A stretch of DNA of 64,000 nucleotides, taken from NCBI RefSeq assembly GCF_014268445.2, contig NZ_CP077089.1, positions 3,961,501 through 4,025,500 of the forward strand, read 5' to 3'. The translations under genes were made by a program, and so were the position numbers. The stretch comes from Pseudomonas tensinigenes. Lineage in GTDB: Bacteria; Pseudomonadota; Gammaproteobacteria; Pseudomonadales; Pseudomonadaceae. Positions 9,371 to 16,980 of the stretch are shown one piece after another (within the stretch, counting starts at the first letter, position 1; every line of letters begins with the position of its first letter). Below the pieces are notes generated by a model. That model saw only the letters and a list, made by a program, of their open reading frames with translations. It was not told the DNA's origin and searched no databases.

Positions 9371-10420
9371 ATGCTTGTACAAGCCTACGGCGCCCACGCG
9401 GGCGACAAACCCCTTGAACCGATGCAGATTAATCGCCGCGCGCCGGCCGCCCATGATGTGCAGATCGATATCGCCTTTTGTGGCATCTGCCATTCGGATC
9501 TGCACCAGGTGCGCGCGGAATGGGCCGGCACGCAATTCCCTTGCGTCCCGGGCCACGAAATCGTCGGCCGCGTTTCCGCCGTCGGTGCACATGTTTCGGA
9601 CTACAAGGTCGGTGATCTGGTCGGCGTCGGTTGCATCGTCGACAGCTGCAAACATTGCGATGACTGCGAAAGCGGGCTAGAAAACTACTGCGACGGCATG
9701 ATCGGCACCTACAACTTCCCGACCGCGGATGCGCCGGGCTGGACGCTGGGCGGCTATTCGCAAAACATCGTTGTGCATGAACGCTACGTGTTGCGTATCC
9801 GTCATCCTGAAGCGCAACTGGCCGCCGTCGCACCGCTGCTGTGCGCGGGCATCACCACCTACTCGCCGCTGCGTCACTGGAATGCGGGACCGGGCAAGAA
9901 AGTCGGCGTGGTTGGCATCGGTGGCCTTGGCCACATGGGCATCAAACTGGCTCACGCTCTGGGTGCCCACGTTGTCGCGTTCACTACCTCTGAATCCAAG
10001 CGTGAAGCAGCCAAGGCGCTGGGCGCCGATGAGGTTGTGGTGTCGCGCAACGCGGAAGAAATGGCCGCACACGCCAAGAGTTTCGACTTGATCCTCAACA
10101 CGGTCGCCGCCCCGCACGATCTCGATGCTTTTCTGGTGCTGCTCAAGCGTGATGGTGCCCTGACGCTGGTCGGTGCGCCGGCCACCTCGCACCCGTCGCC
10201 GAACGTGTTCAACCTGATCATGAAGCGCCGCACGATTGCCGGTTCGATGATTGGCGGCATTGCCGAAACTCAGGAAATGCTCGATTTCTGTGCCGAGCAC
10301 GGCATCGTTTCCGACATCGAACTGATCCGCGCCGACCAGATCAACGATGCCTACGAGCGCATGCTCCAGGGCGATGTGAAATATCGTTTCGTGATCGACA
10401 ACGCAACGTTGGCTGGCTAA
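9371..10420 (+). CDS. zinc-dependent alcohol/aldehyde dehydrogenase, YahK type
   Basis: 349 residues. The catalytic zinc site is in CGICHSD and GHEIVG, the four structural-zinc cysteines are in CKHCDDCESGLENYC, and the NADP fold motif is GVVGIGGLGHMG. Length and sequence match E. coli YahK, a broad NADPH-dependent aldehyde reductase of the cinnamyl-alcohol dehydrogenase group. The ATG at 9371 is chosen by alignment with YahK and by GAGG upstream; an ATG at 9338 adds 11 residues and also has a plausible ribosome site. It is divergent from galactose dehydrogenase, with 188 bp between. Confidence 0.88.
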   Translation: MLVQAYGAHAGDKPLEPMQINRRAPAAHDVQIDIAFCGICHSDLHQVRAEWAGTQFPCVPGHEIVGRVSAVGAHVSDYKVGDLVGVGCIVDSCKHCDDCESGLENYCDGMIGTYNFPTADAPGWTLGGYSQNIVVHERYVLRIRHPEAQLAAVAPLLCAGITTYSPLRHWNAGPGKKVGVVGIGGLGHMGIKLAHALGAHVVAFTTSESKREAAKALGADEVVVSRNAEEMAAHAKSFDLILNTVAAPHDLDAFLVLLKRDGALTLVGAPATSHPSPNVFNLIMKRRTIAGSMIGGIAETQEMLDFCAEHGIVSDIELIRADQINDAYERMLQGDVKYRFVIDNATLAG

Positions 10421-10428
10421 GCCTCAGC

Positions 10429-10459
10429 GCCCATTGGCCGTTCAGCGCGGCCAATGGGC
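10429..10459. repeat. perfect 11-bp inverted repeat after alcohol dehydrogenase
   Basis: GCCCATTGGCC (10429-10439) and GGCCAATGGGC (10449-10459) flank a 9-base loop. It could end the preceding transcript, but no T-run follows on either strand. Confidence 0.7.
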
Positions 10460-10543
10460 CATCGAATTCCGTCGCCGGGATTTGACAGGTCCGGCGTTGC
10501 TCGCCAGAGTCGCACCCCTTTGCCTGCCATCAAGGGGTTGCCG

Positions 10544-11239
10544 TTGAACGAACAGACATTGTCCATGCGCCTCGAGCGGGTGGCTGCCCACGTACCTGCC
10601 GGTGCGCGACTGGCGGATATCGGCTCGGATCACGGCTATCTGCCGGTGGCGCTGATGCGTCGTGGTTTGATCAGCGCGGCCGTGGCTGGCGAGGTTGCGG
10701 CGACGCCGTTCCACGCGGCTGAACGCACTGTGCGCGAAAACGATTTGCAGCAGCACATCTGTGTGCGCAGGGCCGATGGTCTGGCAGCAATCAAACTTGA
10801 CGACGGCATCACCGCCGTCAGCGTCTGCGGCATGGGCGGTGAAACCATCCGCGACATCCTCGACAGCGGCAAGGCTCACCTCAACGGCCAGGAACGTCTG
10901 ATCCTGCAACCCAACGGCGGTGAACAACCCTTGCGCCAGTGGCTGATGGAAAACGGCTACCGCATCCTCAGTGAAGAAGTGCTGCGGGAAAACCGCTTCG
11001 ACTACGAAATCATCGTCGCCGAACGCGCCGAACCGGTGAGCTATTCCGACCAGGAACTGTACTTCGGCCCGCTACAGATGCAGGCACGCAGTCCGGAGTT
11101 TCTGGCCAAGTGGCAACGCATACTGAACGAAAAGCAAAAGACCCTCGGTCAGTTCGCCCGGGCGCAGCAGGCTTTGCCCGAGGCGAAGGTACGAGAGATC
11201 ACGCGACAGGCTGAATGGATCGCGCAGTTGCTGGCTTGA
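10544..11239 (+). CDS. trmK: tRNA (adenine(22)-N1)-methyltransferase TrmK
   Basis: 231 residues. The SAM-binding motif ADIGSDHGYLPVAL is near residue 25 and ISVCGMGGETI-type motif IV (VCGMGGETIRDIL) follows, matching the TrmK/YqfN family, which methylates A22 of tRNA Ser/Leu in some bacteria. The start is taken as TTG at 10544 because AAGGGG (10532-10537) is 6 bases upstream; the first in-frame ATG (10565) has no clear ribosome site. The gene stands alone here. Confidence 0.85.
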   Translation: MNEQTLSMRLERVAAHVPAGARLADIGSDHGYLPVALMRRGLISAAVAGEVAATPFHAAERTVRENDLQQHICVRRADGLAAIKLDDGITAVSVCGMGGETIRDILDSGKAHLNGQERLILQPNGGEQPLRQWLMENGYRILSEEVLRENRFDYEIIVAERAEPVSYSDQELYFGPLQMQARSPEFLAKWQRILNEKQKTLGQFARAQQALPEAKVREITRQAEWIAQLLA

Positions 11240-11590
11240 GAAGCCGTGGCCGGCAGGTGCGCATGCGCCAATTCCGCGGGCAGGCTCGCTTCCAGATTCT
11301 GGTATTGACCTCACGTCAACACTTCGCCCTTTCGTCCCTGGGCTTTGCTTTTGTCACCGTCACACTTGAACGGGAGTCCAAGTGTGACGGTGACGTGATG
11401 CTGCCCTCCCTTGAATTACAGTTGAGGGATAACGTTGTAAATCTCTGGCGGAGAGAGTTCTGAGTTCGCTTGAAAACCCTGACGTCATTGCCTTCCTCCG
11501 CAGCCGCTACCGCCCACTGCATTCAAATTACATTTCTTCACTAAGGTCAAACGCCACGCCGCTGGCTCTCCGTCAGCGGCATTACAGCAC
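11240..11590. other. gene-free interval with REP fragment and long palindrome
   Basis: This 351-bp interval between trmK and the PAAR gene holds a half-REP (GCGGGCAGGCTCGCTTCC, 11276-11293) and a perfect 16-bp inverted repeat at 11353-11394. I see no gene with credible start and codon use. It marks the edge of the T6SS island. Confidence 0.7.
11353..11394. repeat. perfect 16-bp inverted repeat, 10-base loop
   Basis: GTCACCGTCACACTTG (11353-11368) and CAAGTGTGACGGTGAC (11379-11394) are exact reverse complements. There is no T-run on either side, so a simple terminator is unlikely; it could be an RNA hairpin, a regulator site or an integration remnant. Confidence 0.85.
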
Positions 11591-11854
11591 TCAGCTGACG
11601 ACCGCACCCTTCGGGCCACTGGCAATCAGCGCAGCGCCACAGGCGGTTTTCATGCCATCGAGCGCGATGGGCGTGCCATCGACGGTGTAGGCGCTGCTGC
11701 CCTCGGCAATCGGGAATATCCCTTTGCACAACGGGCAACTGACCTTGTGACCGACACCGGCAATCGGCTTGCCATTGAGGTCAGTCCGGGAGAAGGCTTC
11801 GAGGACCTTGCCACCGTGAGTGGTGGAGTCGCCCAAGCGAATGGCGTCTTTCAT
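11591..11854 (-). CDS. PAAR-domain protein (T6SS spike tip)
   Basis: 87 residues beginning MKDAIRLGDSTTHGGKVLEA, the diagnostic opening of PAAR proteins (GDxTxHGG), followed by GHKVSCPLCKG and a glycine-rich end. PAAR proteins cap the VgrG trimer and sharpen the T6SS needle. AGGAG stands just before the ATG at 11854. It is the last gene of the hcp-vgrG-rhs-immunity group, about 90 bp after the immunity gene. The Rhs protein has no PAAR of its own, so this one may cap the spike for it. Confidence 0.9.
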   Translation of the reverse strand: MKDAIRLGDSTTHGGKVLEAFSRTDLNGKPIAGVGHKVSCPLCKGIFPIAEGSSAYTVDGTPIALDGMKTACGAALIASGPKGAVVS

Positions 11855-11946
11855 GTTGTCACTCCTTTGACCAAGCCGCTGATATTCCATTTGATCCACG
11901 GGATCAATCAAACGCGAAACCGGTGGTGAACCGGCTTCAATACTCC

Positions 11947-12288
11947 TTACTCAGCCATCCAGACATCTTCATAGCCGGCTGTATCGATGATGAATTTTGC
12001 GCCAGTGGGCAGACAAAGATAATTCACAACCTGAGGCAACATTTCACTCAGGTGGTGAACATGGACAGGCTTGTAGAAGTCATCCGCGTCAGAGAACTCA
12101 CCACAGTGAATAAACCAGCTGATATTGCCGTCTTCCGGCAATTTAACTCTTGTGCCATAAATCGGCGACTTGCCAAGCGAGTCAATAGCGATCGCGACCA
12201 TCTCTTCGGGCGGTTGCACAGGCATTCCATACTTGCTACAGATTTCTGTTTGCGCCTGGTCCGGATAAACAGCGTCAGCCTTTTGCAT
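11947..12288 (-). CDS. putative immunity protein, Imm33-like
   Basis: 113 residues, acidic. The pattern SKYG..P.PEEMVAIAIDSLGKSPI, ISWFIHCGE, FYKPVHVHHL and a C-terminal YEDVW matches what I know of Imm33-domain immunity proteins of polymorphic toxin systems. It starts 3 bp after the rhs stop codon, the standard position of a cognate immunity gene, so it should block the nuclease tip of the Rhs protein in the producing cell. The family call is from memory of its motifs. Confidence 0.72.
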   Translation of the reverse strand: MQKADAVYPDQAQTEICSKYGMPVQPPEEMVAIAIDSLGKSPIYGTRVKLPEDGNISWFIHCGEFSDADDFYKPVHVHHLSEMLPQVVNYLCLPTGAKFIIDTAGYEDVWMAE

Positions 12289-12291
12289 AAA

Positions 12292-15200
12292 TCAGATTCC
12301 CAGCTTGGTTTTCATACATTTTGAATACGATGATGCATGCCCACCCTGTTTTTTTGAGCAGACGGGGCAGTGTGACTGCACAGCCAACAACGAGGACTGA
12401 TGCGTCACATCGTTAGTGCCCGTTCGATAATACTCCACCACCAAGGCATCTTTGTGATCAGCAACCATTTTAGGCGCCACGGTTCCACACACCACACAAG
12501 GTAGGCCCTGTACCGAGGCGGTTTGCGCCGTAGTAGGCCCACACGCCGAACTTCGAGCGTAAGGCTTTGTAATGCCAGGTTTTGGAGCAAATTGACTCTT
12601 GTCGGGAATACCCAGATTGTTCATCGGAACGGTTTTCCCCGTACCGTCTGGGGTATTCGTCAAGCCTAGAGGGTCAATCCAGCCTGTGGGGTTAGGCGCG
12701 TAAGCGTAGGTGTTCAAACCACCTGCATAACCTACCGGGTCCTTGCTTATGAATCGACCGACACCAGGGTCATAGTAGCGATGGCGGTTGTAATGCAGGC
12801 CGGTCTCGACATCGTGGTACTGCCCCTGGAAACGTATCGGGTTGGCCAACCCCAACTGCTGTGCTCGAGCGGAACGTTGCTCACGAACCTCTCCCCATGC
12901 CTTGTAGTGAGCACTCCAGGCAATCTCACCGTTCTCATCAGTGAGTTCTAATGGTGTCCCCATACGATCGCACTGGTACCAGGCAATCGCATCGAAACTT
13001 TGTACAGTCGGTTGGTGATTCCACAAGGGATCGTCGTCGAGCGTGTAGTCGCCAACATAATCGGGCAGTCCTGACAGTTGTATCGAGCCGTTGGAAACAG
13101 CCTGGGCTACCGGAATGTAAGTGCCTGGCTCAAAAACGTAATGAACCGTTCTCCCCGTTCCGTCATCTGCTTGAGCAGGACTGCTTTCCCACGCCAGGTT
13201 ATCTCCGTCCCAGCCAAATAACGTGAAACCGCAGCCTAACTCTCTTTGTTTACGAGCATGTTCGTTGTGATTCCACTGAGACCCTGCCTCTGGACGCTCC
13301 TTGTAGTGAGCATTGGAGTTTTTGTACAGGCGCCGGCCCAACGCGTCATAAGCGAAATCGACACTCAAACGTGCATCGTCGAAATTCACCATTCGATCAA
13401 ACAGATCCCAGCGCATACGGCTGTAACTTCCGTTGTGCCATCGCTGGATAAGATTGCCACGCTCGTCGTACTCATAGTGAGTACCGGCGTATTCACGCAG
13501 GAGGTTATCGAGCAACTTGCTGCGCGGCGTGTCCTGATCAAGCGGTCTTCGAACCTGCGTAACCGCGTCATCCAACAGATTACTGGCCGGATCGAATGCA
13601 AATGTTTCGGTGCCCAGTCGGTTGACGGCACTGATGAGACGGCCAACCGGGTCGTAGCGGTACGCCAATGGGCCCCGTCGAGTGTCGTTAATCTCGGTCA
13701 ACTGGCCCACTGCATCGTACTTATACTCGCGCTTGAGTAGAGTCGATTTGTCGTCAGAGTGCCCCAGCAGTTGCTCCTGAAGCCGCCCAGCCGGGTCCCA
13801 CTTCTGGGTTTGTAGTAGCCGATTACCTTGATGGCGTGCCACTTCACGGTGCAGATCGTCGCGCTCGTATGCAATCAGATCATGATCGTCCAGTCGTAAC
13901 CCCAGAAGGTGGCCACTTCCATAGGTCAACCAGCTCACCTTGTGCCCGTCTGGGCGAACCGTCGCTATGCGTAGATTGAGAACGTCGTATTCATGTTTCC
14001 AGACAGCGACAAGAGGCATGTCGAGATCCAGATAGTGCTGGTGTTCACGAATAAGATTGCCGGCAGGATCATGAAACCAGTTCAGGCGACTGTTGCCGTT
14101 GCTGGCCATGACCAGACGACCATTTCCGTCATAGGCATACGCTTCACTTTGAGACTCACCGCCCAGATTTGCATGACGATCAGTCAGGCGCCCCATGGAG
14201 TCGAAGTTGAACTTGATGACACGCTGGCCATTGAACTTGCTATCCAGGCGCCCGGTTTCAGGATTGTATTGATAGCGAGTCGTGCGTCCGTCGAACCCCC
14301 TCTCCTCCAACAAGCGGCCAAGCGGATCGTAGTGAAAGTGGGCGCGTTGTTCGTTCTCGTTCTCCAAGGCAACCAGACGACCCAAACGGTCCCAGCTGTA
14401 ACGCAGGCTCTGCTCGGCGGCATCTACACGCTCACTGACGAACCCGGCCGCGGTATAACTCCAAGTTGTGCATTGCGCCAATGCATCAACGTGCGCCAGC
14501 AGTCGCCCCTCTGCGTCCCGCTCAAAACGCTCTTCCGTTTTGTCAGGATGTTTGATCAGCACCAACTGACCATTTCTGTATTCGTATTCAGTGCTTTGTC
14601 CGGCGGCGTCAGTGAAGCAGATCATCTGGCCACGCGCATCGTACGCCCATGCGCTGGCCTTGCCAGAACAGTCAACGTACTTGGTCAGTTGGCCGGCCTC
14701 GTTGTATTCGATCGCTTTTTCATTGCCGTTGGCATCTTTGATGGCAATTGGCAGTCCGGCCTTGTTATAGGCGTACTCCGTCTTGTTGCCTAAAGGATCT
14801 ATCGCCTCAACAAGGTTGCCGCGGTCGTCATACCCTCTTTGCCACTGACCACCTTCTGCGTCACTGATTTTGATCAGTTGATCATGGTCGTCAAACGCGT
14901 AGTACTCGACGCTGTCATCCGGGCGGATGTGTTCAACCATGTTCCCGTGGGCGTCGTAGCTGAAGCGATCGGTACTTCCATCTGTATGAACATGACGAAC
15001 CAGATTTTTGGCGTCGTCACGAAAGAACCATTCAGAGCGCTCATCCGGATGACGGATGCGATAGGTATAGCCAAGGATGTCGTAGTAATGCCAGGTCTCG
15101 TTGCCATACGCGTCCGTCACATAGGTCAAACGAATATTGTCATCCCACTCAAGACGCGTATCGAAGCTGCCATCGTCCGCCCATTCCCGAATAGCCTTTG

Positions 15201-16980
15201 CGTCGGCGCCACGCCCCTGCCATTCGATGTTCATGCCCCGGGCGGTTCGATCGGTATAGCGAGTGATCAAGTGATGCTCGTACTGATACGACCAAGCGGC
15301 TCCATTTTCATCCTGGGCCAGAATCAGATTGCCGAAGGTGTCGTATTGATAACTGCACAGTTGACGCTGAGGCACGCCATCCTTGATCTCCCACAAACCG
15401 GTGAGACGTCCGTGATCATCAATTAACGTGCCCAGATGCGAAAGCACTTGAGTGACTTCGTCCTGATAAGTCATCAAGTCCGACAGGATCGATTCGTCAC
15501 CGTGACGATGCTCGTAATGAAGCATGATCCCGGCACCGTTACGAAGTACAACGCCAGCCAACAGATAGCGCCGACCATGACGGACGTAGGTTTCCTTGCG
15601 CTCAAAGCCGTGGCATAACAGCAACTGATCTTCTCTGCTGCGGATCAGCGTGACGTTCTCTATAGGGTCATAGTGAAACAGTCCGACCTTGGGGAGTGGG
15701 TAGTCGTGGCTTCTGCCATCGGAGCCAAAAAAGACCAGACCCTCTTCTCGGCAATCGAAGCGTGTGCTCAGTTCGGTTACCCAGCGTGCACCCAATGAGC
15801 CTTGGTCATAGGCATCCAGTCGAGAGTTATAGGTTCTCGACCACTCGATTGGAAAGGCACCGGGCAGACTGAAGTCGATATGACGAAGTAGCTCTGAGCC
15901 CAGCGAAAAACTAATACTGTGGCAGGTCCCCGTACAAGCGACGTTCTTGTTTGGATTGGCTGCACCTTTGGCCGGTGCTTGATGACTGGAGGCCTCTAAT
16001 CGACCTTCCCCGGCCTTGCGTTGTGCCTTGCTGGTCGCATTGGGTTTGACGCTCGCGCTCTGACCATGCCCACGGCGCTTGCGCCACGTCAAAACAGCAC
16101 CGCTGAGCATTTGCAATAACCAGCCGATCGAATGACGTGTACCTGGATCCCCCAACTTGCTCAGTTGGGTTTTTATCTCAGGCCCCATGGCTCGCAAGGT
16201 TCCGGTATGCGTCAACACCAGCTTCTTGGCTTGATCCGGAAGCAGATTCCTGGCTGCACTGTTGGCGACACCCTTACCTACTGCTTTGTAAGCACTGAAG
16301 GCGGCACCAAAAATGTTCCCGATGGCCGCTTTAGGATCACTGAGCAGTTGATTGCCCGCCGTGGTGATTTTCTGACTGGCCGCGCGTGCATCGCCTTTCG
16401 CGTCAAGCTTGCCGTTGACGACGGCCTCAAGCCCTTTGGCAATTTCGCTGACCGCGCTTTCGCCCAGTTTTCCAGCGTCAGCGAGTATCCCGGAAAGCTT
16501 TCCTTGGGCTTGTTTGACGAAGTCATCAATCGTGCCGACGATGGTTGCATTCAAATGACCGACCAATACTTCAATCATTGAATCGCCCAACAGCATTTTG
16601 ACGCTGTTGCGCAGTTCCTGACGAACAAGAAACAGGGTCGGACGCAAGCTCATGCGCGCTGCAGCCATCGTGGGAGGCGCGGGCAAGACACCAATCAGGT
16701 TGATGCCCAGGCTCACCCAGTCGAGCAGTTCGCGCTGCTTGCTTTTGGTGAGGGTCACGATATCGCCAAGCGCATCAACCAGCGCCATGATGTTGCCGAC
16801 AACAGGCAGGGCTCCAGCTACACCCTTGATACGATCCAGCGTAACCACATCGCCACTGATAGATCGCAGCCAGGCATCAAATCGAGCCGCACCGCGCCCG
16901 ACATCCTGCACATCCAGAGTGTTCAACGGTACAACGGCGACCTGTGGTTCACGTTTTTGCGCACCGGCTGCTTCAGTCAT
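12292..16980 (-). CDS. Rhs-repeat T6SS effector with C-terminal HNH-like nuclease toxin
   Basis: 1562 residues. About 1-340: N-terminal region with hydrophobic stretches near 53-75 and 88-105, without a PAAR domain. From about 345: VACTGTCHSISFSLG, the DUF6531 entry to the Rhs shell. About 500-1300: many YD repeats (YDxxGxL/NLxxxxDxxG). About 1400-1441: Rhs core with YYDPGVGRFISKDPVGYAGG and the cleavage signal WIDPLGL. Residues 1442-1562: a variable tip with CVVC (1495-1498), His1509 in ADHKD and CPVC (1538-1541), a zinc-bound HNH-like nuclease arrangement. The ATG overlaps the vgrG stop (ATGA), so the two are co-translated. The tip and the immunity gene look less G+C-rich than the surroundings, as expected for an exchangeable cassette. 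Confidence 0.9.
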   Translation of the reverse strand: MTEAAGAQKREPQVAVVPLNTLDVQDVGRGAARFDAWLRSISGDVVTLDRIKGVAGALPVVGNIMALVDALGDIVTLTKSKQRELLDWVSLGINLIGVLPAPPTMAAARMSLRPTLFLVRQELRNSVKMLLGDSMIEVLVGHLNATIVGTIDDFVKQAQGKLSGILADAGKLGESAVSEIAKGLEAVVNGKLDAKGDARAASQKITTAGNQLLSDPKAAIGNIFGAAFSAYKAVGKGVANSAARNLLPDQAKKLVLTHTGTLRAMGPEIKTQLSKLGDPGTRHSIGWLLQMLSGAVLTWRKRRGHGQSASVKPNATSKAQRKAGEGRLEASSHQAPAKGAANPNKNVACTGTCHSISFSLGSELLRHIDFSLPGAFPIEWSRTYNSRLDAYDQGSLGARWVTELSTRFDCREEGLVFFGSDGRSHDYPLPKVGLFHYDPIENVTLIRSREDQLLLCHGFERKETYVRHGRRYLLAGVVLRNGAGIMLHYEHRHGDESILSDLMTYQDEVTQVLSHLGTLIDDHGRLTGLWEIKDGVPQRQLCSYQYDTFGNLILAQDENGAAWSYQYEHHLITRYTDRTARGMNIEWQGRGADAKAIREWADDGSFDTRLEWDDNIRLTYVTDAYGNETWHYYDILGYTYRIRHPDERSEWFFRDDAKNLVRHVHTDGSTDRFSYDAHGNMVEHIRPDDSVEYYAFDDHDQLIKISDAEGGQWQRGYDDRGNLVEAIDPLGNKTEYAYNKAGLPIAIKDANGNEKAIEYNEAGQLTKYVDCSGKASAWAYDARGQMICFTDAAGQSTEYEYRNGQLVLIKHPDKTEERFERDAEGRLLAHVDALAQCTTWSYTAAGFVSERVDAAEQSLRYSWDRLGRLVALENENEQRAHFHYDPLGRLLEERGFDGRTTRYQYNPETGRLDSKFNGQRVIKFNFDSMGRLTDRHANLGGESQSEAYAYDGNGRLVMASNGNSRLNWFHDPAGNLIREHQHYLDLDMPLVAVWKHEYDVLNLRIATVRPDGHKVSWLTYGSGHLLGLRLDDHDLIAYERDDLHREVARHQGNRLLQTQKWDPAGRLQEQLLGHSDDKSTLLKREYKYDAVGQLTEINDTRRGPLAYRYDPVGRLISAVNRLGTETFAFDPASNLLDDAVTQVRRPLDQDTPRSKLLDNLLREYAGTHYEYDERGNLIQRWHNGSYSRMRWDLFDRMVNFDDARLSVDFAYDALGRRLYKNSNAHYKERPEAGSQWNHNEHARKQRELGCGFTLFGWDGDNLAWESSPAQADDGTGRTVHYVFEPGTYIPVAQAVSNGSIQLSGLPDYVGDYTLDDDPLWNHQPTVQSFDAIAWYQCDRMGTPLELTDENGEIAWSAHYKAWGEVREQRSARAQQLGLANPIRFQGQYHDVETGLHYNRHRYYDPGVGRFISKDPVGYAGGLNTYAYAPNPTGWIDPLGLTNTPDGTGKTVPMNNLGIPDKSQFAPKPGITKPYARSSACGPTTAQTASVQGLPCVVCGTVAPKMVADHKDALVVEYYRTGTNDVTHQSSLLAVQSHCPVCSKKQGGHASSYSKCMKTKLGI

